Shown piece by piece: positions 1 through 9,146 of a stretch of 64,000 bases of DNA. The DNA is from Anaerorhabdus sp036636695 (GTDB taxonomy: Bacteria; Bacillota_I; Bacilli_A; Erysipelotrichales; Erysipelotrichaceae), in assembly GCF_036636695.1 (NCBI RefSeq), contig NZ_JAVWNW010000005.1; one strand, given 5' to 3'. Position 1 is the first letter of the stretch, and each line of letters begins with the position of its first letter. Both the position numbers and the translations under genes were made by a program. The notes beneath the pieces are model-generated. The model ran no database searches and had not been told where the DNA came from. It saw nothing but the letters and a program-made list of their open reading frames with translations.

Positions 1-1041
1 GTTGTTGATGGATTGCCAGCAGGTATTGAAATCAATCAAGAATTATTGGAACATCAAATGCGCTTGCGTAAAGCGGAAGGTACAATTTCAACAGGACGTC
101 GTGAAGATGATTTAGTTCGCTTTGTCAGTGGTGTATTTGAAGGGAAAACAACGGGTATGCCATGTTGCATGGTGATTGAAAATAAAGATCAACATTCAAA
201 GGATTATTCAAAAACTAAAGATATCGCAAGACCTTCGCATGTAGACTATGTCGCAGATGTGAAATATGCAGGATATCAAGACTATCGTGGTGGTGGTCAT
301 TTCTCAGGAAGACTTACCGCTCCCTTAGTTGCGGCAGGTGCACTTGCGATTCAACTATTAAATCAAAAGGGAATCTTTTTGGGAACACATGTTAAACAAT
401 TACATACTGTCATTGATGATGATTTTGCAGAAGATGAAAAAGTATTGCTTAAACAATTAACAGAAATTAATGGAAAGAAGTTTGCGTTAATTAATAATGA
501 AGTTGAAAGTGACATGATTATGGCGATAGAAAACGCTAGAATGAATTTAGATGCAGTTGGGGGAATTCTTGAAACAGCTATTCTTAACTTTCCAGTTGGG
601 ATTGGTGAACCTACATTCGATTCAATTGAAAGTAAATTAAGCCATGCCTTATTTAGTATTGGTGCAGTAAAAGGTGTTGAATTTGGATTAGGATTTGGCT
701 TTGCAGATAAATATGCTTCAGAAGTTAATGATCAACTGAAAATTAAAGATGGAAGAATTGTCACAACTACCAATAACAACGGTGGAATCAATGGAGGAAT
801 ATCAAATGGTATGCCAATACGATTTAAGACGGTTGTGAAACCAACACCATCCATTGCACAAAAACAACATTCTGTAAACTTTAAAACAATGGAAGATACA
901 GATTTAGAAATAGTAGGAAGACATGATCCAGCAATTATTCATCGTGCTAGAGTAGTGGTTGATAGTATGGTTGCCTTAACACTAGTTGATTGTTTAATGG
1001 ATACATATGGGCGAAACTATTTTATGGGAGACAAAAAATGA
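1..1041 (+). CDS. aroC: Chorismate synthase, 5'-truncated by window edge
   Basis: It converts 5-enolpyruvylshikimate-3-phosphate to chorismate with reduced FMN, the last shared step of aromatic synthesis. The reading frame is open from base 1 (VVDGLPAGIEIN, normally about 10-20 residues into the protein), so the true start lies upstream. Family signatures are visible: GRREDD, the RPSHVDYV-like stretch, YRGGGHFSGR, and near the C-terminus the GGINGGISNGMPI segment and VGRHDP. The stop overlaps the next start as ATGA, so the gene is translationally coupled to aroE-aroK. It is the first visible member of the aro operon. The identity is secure; only the missing N-terminus is uncertain. Confidence 0.97.
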   Translation, partial: VVDGLPAGIEINQELLEHQMRLRKAEGTISTGRREDDLVRFVSGVFEGKTTGMPCCMVIENKDQHSKDYSKTKDIARPSHVDYVADVKYAGYQDYRGGGHFSGRLTAPLVAAGALAIQLLNQKGIFLGTHVKQLHTVIDDDFAEDEKVLLKQLTEINGKKFALINNEVESDMIMAIENARMNLDAVGGILETAILNFPVGIGEPTFDSIESKLSHALFSIGAVKGVEFGLGFGFADKYASEVNDQLKIKDGRIVTTTNNNGGINGGISNGMPIRFKTVVKPTPSIAQKQHSVNFKTMEDTDLEIVGRHDPAIIHRARVVVDSMVALTLVDCLMDTYGRNYFMGDKK

Positions 1042-2276
1042 GAAAAGGTGTAATTGGTTATCCACTAGGACATAGTTACTCAAAATTAATTCATGAAGAT
1101 CTTGCAGGATATACCTATGATATTTTAGAAATACCACCTGAAGAATTTGAAGAATTTTTGAAAGAAAAATCATTTGATGCAATTAATGTAACGATTCCAT
1201 ATAAACAAAAAATAATTCCATTTTTAGATGAACTGGATGATAAAGCTAAAAAAATAGGCGCAGTAAATACTGTTACAAATGTGAATGGATATTTAAAAGG
1301 ATATAACACAGATTATTATGGATTCAAATGGATGCTTGAAAATCATGATGTAACGATACTTAATAAGAAAGTTGTTATTCTTGGAAATGGTGGAGCAACA
1401 CAAGCATTGAAAGTAGTCATTAATGATATGGGTGCAAAAGAATTAAAGATTGTATCACGTACAAAAACCGATGAAACAATTACTTATCAAGAACTACTTG
1501 AAACATTCAATGATGTTGAAGTGCTTATTAATGCATCACCAGTAGGTATGTATCCAAATCATGATGATTCACCCCTTGATTTATCAAACTATAAACAGAT
1601 AGAGAGTGTCATAGACATCGTTTATAATCCACTTAAAACAGAATTAATATTACAAGCAGAAGATCTTCATTTAAAAGCAGTAGGAGGATTAGAAATGCTT
1701 GTAGCTCAAGCGAAACAAGCGGTAGAGATATTTACGGGTAAAAATTTAGTCGATAGTGATATTGAACGAGTTTATAAAAAAATACTACGTCAAAAACAAA
1801 ACATTGTTTTTATTGGTATGCCTAGTGCAGGTAAGACAACACTAGCAAATGAGCTAGCGAAGAAATTAAACTTACCATTAATTGATATTGATGAAGAGAT
1901 AGTAAAAGATGTAGGCAAATCAATAAAAGACATCTTTCAAGATGATGGAGAAGATACTTTTAGAAAATTAGAAACAAATAAAATACATGAAGTGTGTACA
2001 AAAAATAGAACGATAATTTCTTGTGGTGGTGGGGTAATAAAATCGCACACCAATATTCATAATTTAAAGAAAATGGGTATTCTAGTATGGATTGATCGAG
2101 ATGTTTCTAAACTTATTAGTGATCCAAGTCGACCATTAAGTAAAGATAACGAAGCAATTCAAAAATTATATGAAACACGTTTACCACTTTATCAAGCGGC
2201 AGCCGATATTCATATCATCAATAACACAACCATTGAACAAGCGTGTAATGAAATAGAAAGCAGGATAAAAATATGA
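1038..2276 (+). CDS. Shikimate dehydrogenase-shikimate kinase fusion
   Basis: One 412-residue protein carries two consecutive shikimate pathway enzymes. Residues 1-250 are AroE: GHSYSKLIHE (11-20), NVTIPYK with catalytic Lys56, NTD with Asp92, the dinucleotide loop GNGGATQA (117-124), NASPVGM, and YNPLKTEL. Residues from about 255 are AroK: Walker A GMPSAGKT (260-267), DID (283-285), FRKLE (308-312), GGG (330-332) and the lid RPLS (365-368). Each half is about the usual length of a free enzyme, and no stop or frameshift lies between. The ATG at 1038 is chosen because it overlaps the aroC stop and begins exactly at the AroE N-terminus; an upstream extension to 990 would lie inside aroC. The end overlaps aroF. 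Confidence 0.95.
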   Translation: MRKGVIGYPLGHSYSKLIHEDLAGYTYDILEIPPEEFEEFLKEKSFDAINVTIPYKQKIIPFLDELDDKAKKIGAVNTVTNVNGYLKGYNTDYYGFKWMLENHDVTILNKKVVILGNGGATQALKVVINDMGAKELKIVSRTKTDETITYQELLETFNDVEVLINASPVGMYPNHDDSPLDLSNYKQIESVIDIVYNPLKTELILQAEDLHLKAVGGLEMLVAQAKQAVEIFTGKNLVDSDIERVYKKILRQKQNIVFIGMPSAGKTTLANELAKKLNLPLIDIDEEIVKDVGKSIKDIFQDDGEDTFRKLETNKIHEVCTKNRTIISCGGGVIKSHTNIHNLKKMGILVWIDRDVSKLISDPSRPLSKDNEAIQKLYETRLPLYQAAADIHIINNTTIEQACNEIESRIKI

Positions 2277-3298
2277 TTATCACATTAAAAAAAGGGGCTC
2301 CTCAACATGAGATTGATAAGTTAGTCCATCAATTCGAAGCACAAGGTTTACAAGTAAATATGATTAAAGGCCAAGACTTCAATGTCTTTGGTTTAGTGGG
2401 CGATACGGCGAAGCTGGATGAAAAAAGAGTTCAAGCTAATTTATGGGTAGAGAATGTCCAACGTATCGCCGCACCCTATAAACTCGCCAATCGTATGTTC
2501 CATCCAGAGGATACTATCGTGGATATAAGAGGAATTAAAATAGGGGGCGATAACCCAATTGTACTTATTGGTGGACCTTGTTCTGTTGAAGGTGAAAGCA
2601 TGATGATAGAAAACGCTATAAAAGTTAAGAATGCAGGTGGATGCATGATGCGTGGTGGAGCATACAAACCTAGAACATCACCCTATGCATTTCAAGGAAT
2701 GGGTGAAGAAGGATTAAAGTGCATGGTTAAGGCACGTGAAAAAACAGGAATGCCAATTGTTTCTGAGTTAATGAGTGCAGATAAGATTGATGAATTCATC
2801 GAAAATGTGGATGTAATTCAAATTGGAGCACGTAATATGCAAAACTTTGATTTGTTAAAAGCAGTAGGGAAAATTGATAAACCAATTCTACTAAAACGTG
2901 GCTTAGCAAATACAATTGAAGAATGGATTATGTCTGCTGAATATATTATGGCAGGTGGAAATAAAAATGTTATTTTATGCGAACGTGGTATCCGTACTTT
3001 TGAAAAGTATACACGTAATACGCTTGATTTGAGTGTAGTACCAATCATTAAACAAAAAACACATTTGCCAATTATTATTGATCCATCACATGCTACAGGT
3101 GATTGGAAGTTGATTGAGAGCATGTCATTAGCTGCTATTGCAGCCGGTGCTGATGGATTAATTATTGAAGTACATCAAAATCCAGAATGTGCATGGTCAG
3201 ATGGTCAACAATCATTGAAACCAGAAAAATTTGAACAACTCGTTGTAAAATGTAAGAAAGTTGCGGAAGCAATTGGGCGTTCTATTTATGAAGGTTAG
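2273..3298 (+). CDS. aroF: 3-deoxy-7-phosphoheptulonate synthase (DAHP synthase, type I beta)
   Basis: It condenses phosphoenolpyruvate and erythrose-4-phosphate, the entry step of the pathway. The 341 residues start with a ferredoxin-like regulatory domain (about 1-70; MIITLKKGAP...) followed by the barrel with GGPCSVEGE (100-108), the substrate-binding RGGAYKPRTSPYAFQG (127-142), and DPSHATGDW near the C-terminus. The N-terminal domain marks the I-beta group, where it is known to carry feedback control in some members. The start overlaps the preceding stop by ATGA and the end runs 11 bases into aroA, so this is a tightly coupled operon position. The symbol aroF follows Bacillota usage; aroG or aroA are used elsewhere. 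Confidence 0.95.
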   Translation: MIITLKKGAPQHEIDKLVHQFEAQGLQVNMIKGQDFNVFGLVGDTAKLDEKRVQANLWVENVQRIAAPYKLANRMFHPEDTIVDIRGIKIGGDNPIVLIGGPCSVEGESMMIENAIKVKNAGGCMMRGGAYKPRTSPYAFQGMGEEGLKCMVKAREKTGMPIVSELMSADKIDEFIENVDVIQIGARNMQNFDLLKAVGKIDKPILLKRGLANTIEEWIMSAEYIMAGGNKNVILCERGIRTFEKYTRNTLDLSVVPIIKQKTHLPIIIDPSHATGDWKLIESMSLAAIAAGADGLIIEVHQNPECAWSDGQQSLKPEKFEQLVVKCKKVAEAIGRSIYEG

Positions 3299-4562
3299 AA
3301 TTACTCCATCTACTTTAAAACAACGAGTGATTCAAATACCTCCAAGCAAATCAATGGCACATCGTGCCATTGTTTGCGCATCTTTAGCACATGGAAAAAG
3401 TGTTATTACCAATCTAGATTATAGTGTAGATATTCAAACTACAATCAATGGTATGCGACAACTTGGTGCTGATATAAAACAATATGATGATTATGTAGAA
3501 ATTGAAGGAATTAAAAATTTTGAAGATTGTAAAGAAACAATGATTGAGTGTAATGAATCAGGCTCTACATTGCGTTTCTTTATACCACTCTTTTCACTAA
3601 CAAACAAACCAATCACATTCACCGGAACAAAACGTTTAATGGAAAGACCGCAAGGAATATATAGAGAAATGTTCCAACAACAAGGATTAACATTCAAACA
3701 AGAAAATGGAAAAATTGAAATAGAAGGAAAACTTAAACCACAAACTTATCATGTAAAAGGAGATGTATCATCACAATTCATTTCAGGTTTGTGTTTTGTA
3801 TTACCACTTCTTGAACAAGATTCAATCATTCAAATAGCCCCACCATTTGAAAGTCGTTCATATGTTGATTTAACAATTCAAATGATGGAAAACTTTGGTG
3901 TGCATATTGAATTTAAAGATGATAATACATTATATATTGCAGGTAACCAACAATATATTGCCAAAGATACAAGAGTTGAAGGTGATTTTTCGCAACTCGG
4001 TTTCTTTGCAGTCTTAGGGGCATTACAAGGACCATTAGATTGTATTGGACTTAACACAGAATCACTTCAGGGTGATAAACAAATCGTTCAAATATTAAAA
4101 GATATGGGTTGCCATATAGAACAATTGAAAGATGGTTATCGTTTTCATCAATCAAAGTTAAATGGGTGCACAATTGATTTAAATAATTGTCCTGACTTAG
4201 GACCTATCTTATCTACTTGCGCTTCTTATGCTTTAGGTAAAACAACAATTGTGAATGCTGGAAGATTAAGAATTAAAGAGAGCGATCGTATTGCAGCTAT
4301 GGAAAGTGAATTATTGAAGGTAGGTGTAGACTTTACATCAACAATGGATACAATCACAATCAATGGACCAACGGAGTGGAAATGTAATGAACTATTACAT
4401 GGCCATAATGATCACCGTATTGTTATGGCACTTACAATTGGTTCAACGCTTGCATCCAATTCAATCGAAATTGATGATGCTCAATCAATCAAAAAATCAT
4501 ACCCAGGATTTTTTGAAGATATTTGTAAACTTGGCATTCTTGTGGAAAAATTAGATGATTGA
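3288..4562 (+). CDS. aroA: 3-phosphoshikimate 1-carboxyvinyltransferase (EPSP synthase)
   Basis: It transfers the enolpyruvyl group of PEP to shikimate-3-phosphate. Signatures: PPSKSMAHRA near residue 18-27 (shikimate-3-phosphate-binding Lys-Ser), NESGSTLRFFIP, GDVSSQFISG, RIKESDRIAAM, and NDHRIVMAL near the end. The ATG at 3288 is preferred to an upstream TTG at 3261 because it begins directly with the beta-strand MKVRITPS and gives about 424 residues, the normal size. It overlaps aroF by 11 bases and ends 8 bases inside tyrA. Confidence 0.96.
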   Translation: MKVRITPSTLKQRVIQIPPSKSMAHRAIVCASLAHGKSVITNLDYSVDIQTTINGMRQLGADIKQYDDYVEIEGIKNFEDCKETMIECNESGSTLRFFIPLFSLTNKPITFTGTKRLMERPQGIYREMFQQQGLTFKQENGKIEIEGKLKPQTYHVKGDVSSQFISGLCFVLPLLEQDSIIQIAPPFESRSYVDLTIQMMENFGVHIEFKDDNTLYIAGNQQYIAKDTRVEGDFSQLGFFAVLGALQGPLDCIGLNTESLQGDKQIVQILKDMGCHIEQLKDGYRFHQSKLNGCTIDLNNCPDLGPILSTCASYALGKTTIVNAGRLRIKESDRIAAMESELLKVGVDFTSTMDTITINGPTEWKCNELLHGHNDHRIVMALTIGSTLASNSIEIDDAQSIKKSYPGFFEDICKLGILVEKLDD

Positions 4563-5403
4563 AAAGAATAAACGATTTTGTATTGTTGGACTAGGACTTT
4601 TGGGTGGTTCGTATGCCAAAGGATTAAAAGAAAAAGGATATATTGTTGATGCAATTGATCTCAATGAAGAAAGTATTCACTATGCATGTGAAAATCATTT
4701 AATTGATTCAGGGAGTACACATTGTGAAGAATTACTTCCACATGCTGATTATGTAATACTTGGATTATATCCAACGCTAATTGTAGAGTGGATAAAAACA
4801 AATCAATATCTTTTAAAAGAAAATGTATTCATTACGGATGTTAGTGGGGTTAAACGTGCAATTGTAGAAGATGTACAAGCAATCCTTAGAGATGATTTAG
4901 AATTTATAGCAAGCCATCCAATGGCGGGAAGAGAAGTAAGTGGTGTAAAATTCAGTAATACAGAAATGTTTAAAGTTGCAAACTTTATCATTACACCAAC
5001 TGCACAAAACACACCCCAAGGAATTGCATTTGTTAATGATCTTGCACAATTACTAGAATTCAAACGTATTACAACGTTAACATGTGAAGAACATGATAAA
5101 ATGATTGGATTTCTATCACAATTAACACATGTTATTGCGGTTACATTAATGAATACAAATGATAACTCGCATTTAGTTGAATATACAGGTGATAGTTTTA
5201 GAGATTTAACACGTATTGCCAAGATTAACGAAAATTTGTGGAGTGAATTATTTCTATTAAACAAAGATTATTTATTAGAAGAAATCGATGATTTTATGAA
5301 AGAATTATCACACTTCCGTGATACACTATATAATGACGATACAGAAGAGATGAAACGTCTATTTATTCAATCAACAAATCGTAGAAAATACTTTGATCAA
5401 TAG
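4555..5403 (+). CDS. tyrA: Prephenate dehydrogenase
   Basis: This is an NAD(P)-dependent oxidative decarboxylation of prephenate to 4-hydroxyphenylpyruvate, on the tyrosine branch. The Rossmann motif GLGLLGGS is at residues 12-19. Further conserved blocks are DVSGVK, ASHPMAGREVSG (about 119-130) and FLSQLTHVIAVTLM. At 282 residues it lacks a C-terminal ACT domain, which some Bacillota TyrA proteins have, so allosteric tyrosine control through that domain is not expected. It overlaps aroA by 8 bases. No pheA, trp gene or aminotransferase lies in the visible operon. Confidence 0.93.
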   Translation: MIEKNKRFCIVGLGLLGGSYAKGLKEKGYIVDAIDLNEESIHYACENHLIDSGSTHCEELLPHADYVILGLYPTLIVEWIKTNQYLLKENVFITDVSGVKRAIVEDVQAILRDDLEFIASHPMAGREVSGVKFSNTEMFKVANFIITPTAQNTPQGIAFVNDLAQLLEFKRITTLTCEEHDKMIGFLSQLTHVIAVTLMNTNDNSHLVEYTGDSFRDLTRIAKINENLWSELFLLNKDYLLEEIDDFMKELSHFRDTLYNDDTEEMKRLFIQSTNRRKYFDQ

Positions 5404-5413
5404 GAGGTAAAAA

Positions 5414-5854
5414 ATGAAAATCATGATTTTAAATGGTCCCAATATTAATATGTTAGGGATTCGTGAAAAAGATATTTATGGTTCAGTAAATTATGATGCA
5501 CTTTTAAAACTTATCCAAGAAGAAGCTGATCAAAGACATGTTGAAGTAAAATTCTATCAAAGCAATCATGAAGGTGATTTAGTCGATATGATTCAAAAAG
5601 CCTATTTTGAAAAAATTGATGGAATTGTGATTAATCCTGCTGCCTATACACATACCAGCGTTGCAATTGCAGATGCAATAAAAGCAATTGCACCAATTCC
5701 TGTAGTAGAAATTCATATTTCAAACATAAACGAAAGAGAAGAATTCAGACATATTTCTTACTGTGCTCCTTATTGTATTGCACAAATTAAAGGCGAAGGA
5801 ATACAAGGATATATTCATGCGATGGATATAGTCATTGAACATTGTGGAGGATAA
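5414..5854 (+). CDS. aroQ: Type II 3-dehydroquinate dehydratase
   Basis: It dehydrates 3-dehydroquinate to 3-dehydroshikimate. The protein is 146 residues, typical for the dodecameric type II enzyme. It shows LNGPNINMLGIRE at the start, the active-site YG (about 22-23), YQSNHEGDLVD, NPAAYTHTSVAIADA and the catalytic-histidine segment VVEIHISNI. A strong ribosome site (AGGAGG, 5402-5407) precedes the ATG. It is the last recognised aro gene; the next gene follows after 3 bases, so transcription probably continues. Confidence 0.96.
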   Translation: MKIMILNGPNINMLGIREKDIYGSVNYDALLKLIQEEADQRHVEVKFYQSNHEGDLVDMIQKAYFEKIDGIVINPAAYTHTSVAIADAIKAIAPIPVVEIHISNINEREEFRHISYCAPYCIAQIKGEGIQGYIHAMDIVIEHCGG

Positions 5855-5857
5855 CAT

Positions 5858-6790
5858 ATGTTAAAATTTGGAATCATTGGTCCAGGAAAAATTTCTCATC
5901 GATTTATTAAAGGAATGCAAGATGTAGTAGGTGGGAAAATTATTGCATGTGCATCACGTGATTTAGAGCGTGCAACTAGTGTTAAGGAACAATATGGATT
6001 GGAGTATGCTTATAATTCATATGAAGAAATGTTACAAAATCCAGAAATTGATGCAGTTTATATTGCAACACCACCTCATACACATAAAGAATTAATTATG
6101 CTTAGTTTAAAACATGGTAAACATGTGATGAGCGAAAAACCATTTATGGGTAAAAGCAGTGATGCTAAAGAATGTTTTGATTATGCTAAGCAACAAGGAT
6201 GCATCTTAATGGAAGCAAATAAAGGACCTTTCACACCAATCTTTAATCAAGCGAAGGCATGGATAAATGAGGGTATGATTGGAAAAGTTCTTTACGTTGA
6301 TGGTAGTGATAGTTATCGTTTGGAATATCCAGATGACCATTGGGTGTTGTTGAAAGATGAAGCCGGTGGAGGAATGTTTGATGTTGGGGTATACCCACTT
6401 GCATTCACAGTATGCTTACTAGATTCAAAAGTTGTTGAAAAGGTGAGAATGTCACTAGATCATAAAGGTTTATGTGATGGCTTCGAACAAATGTTATTGC
6501 GCTTTGAAAATGGTGCCATGGCAAGTGTTCGCGGTGGAATTGACGTTCAAACAGAAAATAAAATTATGATTTATGGAGAAGATGGCTATATTGAATCAAC
6601 CAACTTTTGGAGAAGTCATGATATTAAATGTGTACGCGGTGAAGAAGTTATTGAAAAACATTTTGATTTCAATAGTGAATTCACATTTCAAATACAACAC
6701 TTCGTTGATTGTATTAACGAGGGACTAAAAGAAAGTCCAATCATGTCGAGTAGTCGCACGATTGAGATGATTCAAATCATTGAAAAATAA
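5858..6790 (+). CDS. Gfo/Idh/MocA-family oxidoreductase
   Basis: This is a 310-residue NAD(P)-dependent dehydrogenase of the glucose-fructose oxidoreductase superfamily. The N-terminal Rossmann fold begins LKFGIIGPGKIS; the family motif SEKPF (about residues 91-95) and the DVGVYPLAF segment (catalytic Asp-x-x-x-Tyr/His region) are present. The substrate cannot be told from sequence. It lies 3 bases after aroQ with its own ribosome site (GGAGG) and ends at a terminator, so it is apparently the last gene of the aro transcript. A link to aromatic or cyclitol metabolism (quinate- or inositol-like substrates) is only a suggestion from position. Confidence 0.85.
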   Translation: MLKFGIIGPGKISHRFIKGMQDVVGGKIIACASRDLERATSVKEQYGLEYAYNSYEEMLQNPEIDAVYIATPPHTHKELIMLSLKHGKHVMSEKPFMGKSSDAKECFDYAKQQGCILMEANKGPFTPIFNQAKAWINEGMIGKVLYVDGSDSYRLEYPDDHWVLLKDEAGGGMFDVGVYPLAFTVCLLDSKVVEKVRMSLDHKGLCDGFEQMLLRFENGAMASVRGGIDVQTENKIMIYGEDGYIESTNFWRSHDIKCVRGEEVIEKHFDFNSEFTFQIQHFVDCINEGLKESPIMSSSRTIEMIQIIEK

Positions 6791-6809
6791 CTCTTATGAG
6801 TTATTTTTT
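6785..6809 (+). terminator. Rho-independent terminator ending the aro transcript
   Basis: A 9-base stem AAATAACTC/GAGTTATTT with loop TTAT runs straight into a T-run. It begins at the stop codon of the Gfo/Idh gene. The position argues against any N-terminal extension of the following MATE gene to 6780. Confidence 0.8.
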
Positions 6810-6830
6810 GCCAAAATAGGGGGATTAATA

Positions 6831-8201
6831 ATGCATAAACACTTAAAAAAATATTTTGGACCCAAAGAATTTTATAAAAAAACGGCAAAGATTGCAGTTC
6901 CATTATCACTTCAAAACTTACTATCAAGTTGTATGGGGATTATTGATACATTGATGGTGTCTTGGATTGGAATGGTTACTGCAGTAGGTACAGCTGCCCA
7001 AATTGATACACTGTGTTCGATGATTGCGTATGGTTCAATTGGTGGAACAAGTATGTTTTCTTCACAATTTTATGGTGCAAAAGACTTTAAAAATTTGAAG
7101 AAAACATTTGGATTGAGTATTATCCTTGCGAGTATAAATGCTTTGTTTTGGTTTTCCATCGCAACATTTTTAGGCTATCAAATTCTGATGTTTTATATGC
7201 CAGATGCCAATATCGTTGCATACAGTTTGAAGTACTTAAATATTGCACGGTTCGGTTTAGTCTTAGGAAGTATTAACTTTTCATTCAGTTACATGTATCG
7301 TAGTATCCAAAATGCTGGAGTATCTTTAAAAGTAAGTATCCTCGTTATGATATGTAATATTGTTATGAATTCTTGCCTTATTTTTGGAATTGGATTCTTT
7401 CCTAAAATGGGAGTAGAGGGAGCAGCACTTGGAACGGTAATCGCTCAGTGTTTAGGGCTTATTGTTTATGTTATTCATGCAATAAAAACAAAACAGCCAT
7501 TTTTTGGAACATTTCGAGAAATGTTCGTGATTGAAAAAGAATTTGCACTACCTATATTAAGAAAAGTTGTACCACTTATATTTAATGAAACACTATTTGG
7601 TGTTGGTTCTACACTTTTTATTAAAGCATTTGGACAATTAGGCAAAGATAGTATGGATGCTTATTATGTAGGAAACCAAATTTATAATACATTTTTATTT
7701 ATTGTTTATGGATATGGCAATGCAATATCTGTATTGTTGGGAGTACGGCTTGGTTCTGGTGAAATGGATGAGGCAAAAAGAGAAGCGAATTATCATTTGG
7801 GTCTGTCCTTAGTTTTATCAATTATCCTTGTTGTAGGTATGATTCTTTTCGCAAATCCAATGGTCGCAATTTTTGGCTTGACCAATCCATTAATATCCTT
7901 ATTAGCGATTCAAATTGTATGGGTATTTGCGGTTAAAGTATCCATGCGATTGTTTAATTTCATTATTTTCTCAATACTACGTGCCGGAGGTGAATCAAAA
8001 GTTATTCAATTGCTTGATTCGGGTATACTCTGGGTTATAGGCTTGCCTAGTGCCTTTATTTGTGTTAATCTACTACACATGAATAGTATTGTGATAGTTT
8101 TATTAATCACACAAGTTGAACAACTAGTTCGTTTAGGATTCGGTATTCTATGTGTTAAGAGTGAATCATGGGCGAAAGATTTAACTGTTTTGGTAGATTA
8201 A
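6831..8201 (+). CDS. MATE-family multidrug/metabolite exporter
   Basis: An integral membrane antiporter of about 456 residues with twelve hydrophobic segments in two related halves. The N-terminal KIAVPLSLQNLLSSCMGIIDTLMVS is the typical first-helix motif of the MATE/DinF/NorM group (P-x2-x-Q at the helix start, then D-T-x-M). The ATG at 6831 follows a good ribosome site (AGGGGG, 6819-6824) and lies just past a terminator; a longer frame back to 6780 would code through that hairpin. The cargo is unknown. A plausible promoter for the next gene lies at its 3' end. Confidence 0.9.
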   Translation: MHKHLKKYFGPKEFYKKTAKIAVPLSLQNLLSSCMGIIDTLMVSWIGMVTAVGTAAQIDTLCSMIAYGSIGGTSMFSSQFYGAKDFKNLKKTFGLSIILASINALFWFSIATFLGYQILMFYMPDANIVAYSLKYLNIARFGLVLGSINFSFSYMYRSIQNAGVSLKVSILVMICNIVMNSCLIFGIGFFPKMGVEGAALGTVIAQCLGLIVYVIHAIKTKQPFFGTFREMFVIEKEFALPILRKVVPLIFNETLFGVGSTLFIKAFGQLGKDSMDAYYVGNQIYNTFLFIVYGYGNAISVLLGVRLGSGEMDEAKREANYHLGLSLVLSIILVVGMILFANPMVAIFGLTNPLISLLAIQIVWVFAVKVSMRLFNFIIFSILRAGGESKVIQLLDSGILWVIGLPSAFICVNLLHMNSIVIVLLITQVEQLVRLGFGILCVKSESWAKDLTVLVD

Positions 8202-8218
8202 TGAAATTTTGTTATAAT
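8190..8218 (+). promoter_or_regulatory. Candidate sigma-A promoter before the NusG-II gene
   Basis: There is a perfect -10 TATAAT at 8213-8218, with a weak -35 TTGGTA at 8190-8195 and a 17-base spacer. It overlaps the end of the MATE gene. Confidence 0.5.
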
Positions 8219-8240
8219 ATTCATTGTTAGGTGGTAAAAA

Positions 8241-8576
8241 ATGAAGAAAAAAGAAGTTATAGTAATTGTTGCGATTGCGCTAATCGCACTAGTGATATTT
8301 GTGGGAGTTCAAATTATGAATTCACAAAAATCGACAGATATAGTACGCGTTATTTATCGTAATGAAACAGTGATGGAAATCGATCCAACAAAAGATGGTG
8401 AATATTGGTTTGATGGTAGCTATGGTAAACTCATGGTCGAAGTTAAAGATGGAAAATGGCGTGTAACAAATGAAGATTGTCCAAATCATGTTTGTAGTCA
8501 AACAGGTTGGGCATCAATTGATCGCTACTTACCAATTATTTGTTTACCCAATGAAATATCAGTTGAATTAAAATAG
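8241..8576 (+). CDS. Membrane-anchored NusG domain II protein (Lin0431-like)
   Basis: A 111-residue protein: a short basic start, one hydrophobic helix (about 6-25, VIVIVAIALIALVIFVGVQI), then an extracellular beta-rich domain with the conserved CPNHVC pair (CPdhxC) and CLPNEISVEL. This matches the small NusG_II/Lin0431-like family found next to Gx transporter genes in Bacillota. The biochemical function is not established. The Cys pair might support redox or metal chemistry, which is inference. It is followed after 8 bases by the Gx-family gene, with which it probably forms a unit. Confidence 0.8.
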   Translation: MKKKEVIVIVAIALIALVIFVGVQIMNSQKSTDIVRVIYRNETVMEIDPTKDGEYWFDGSYGKLMVEVKDGKWRVTNEDCPNHVCSQTGWASIDRYLPIICLPNEISVELK

Positions 8577-8584
8577 GTGAAAAT

Positions 8585-9097
8585 ATGAAAATGAGTCCTA
8601 CAAAGCGTTTTGTATATATAACATTATTGAGTGCAATGGCGATTATGATTAATATCTTAGAATCTACATTAATACCAGCACTTCCTTTTGGTATACGCTT
8701 TGGGCTTGCGAATATCATTGCATTAATTACAATTGAAATCTTAGGCGTAAAAGAAATGATTATTGTGAATGTAATGCGTGTAGTTATAGGTAATCTATTA
8801 CGTGGACTTATATTTGGAACAACCTTTTGGATTGCATTAGGTGGTGTTGTCTTGAGTAGTCTTGTTTTAATTCTTTGTAAGCAATTAAAATCTTCACTAT
8901 TATTTACTTCAACCCTTAGCTCAGTGGGGCATACTGTAGGTCAAGTAATTGTTGTCATGTTTATTTACAATCAAGCAAGTATGATTGCAATTGTGCCATA
9001 TCTATTACTTGCATCCATACCAACAGGAATTTTAACAGGTATTGTTGCAAAAGAAGCATTGAAACGTATTAATAAGGATAATTTACAAGTGCGCTAA
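8585..9097 (+). CDS. Gx transporter / heptaprenyl diphosphate synthase component I-like membrane protein
   Basis: A 170-residue protein with about five hydrophobic helices, similar to the Hpre_diP_synt_I/Gx transporter group (MINILESTLIPALPFGIRFGLANIIALI). The family is often labelled prenyl-diphosphate synthase subunit I, but the topology resembles small substrate-binding membrane components of ECF-like transporters. It has no aspartate-rich prenyltransferase motif, so a catalytic role is unlikely. It is coupled to the NusG-II gene and ends just before a strong terminator. Confidence 0.8.
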   Translation: MKMSPTKRFVYITLLSAMAIMINILESTLIPALPFGIRFGLANIIALITIEILGVKEMIIVNVMRVVIGNLLRGLIFGTTFWIALGGVVLSSLVLILCKQLKSSLLFTSTLSSVGHTVGQVIVVMFIYNQASMIAIVPYLLLASIPTGILTGIVAKEALKRINKDNLQVR

Positions 9098-9116
9098 GAC
9101 TCGAAAGAGTCTTTTT
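9096..9116 (+). terminator. Rho-independent terminator
   Basis: Stem AAGACTC/GAGTCTT with a GAAA tetraloop and a T5 tail, starting at the stop codon of the Gx-family gene. Confidence 0.9.
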
Positions 9117-9146
9117 AATTATTAAGATTTTTTAATAATCTTCTTA

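Noticed and set aside
4803..5264. 153-residue minus-strand frame opposite tyrA.
   Set aside because: A shadow of a well-supported gene; low-complexity product, no ribosome site.
6780..6830. N-terminal extension of the MATE protein.
   Set aside because: It would be translated through a clear terminator hairpin; the ATG at 6831 has the ribosome site and matches the family start.
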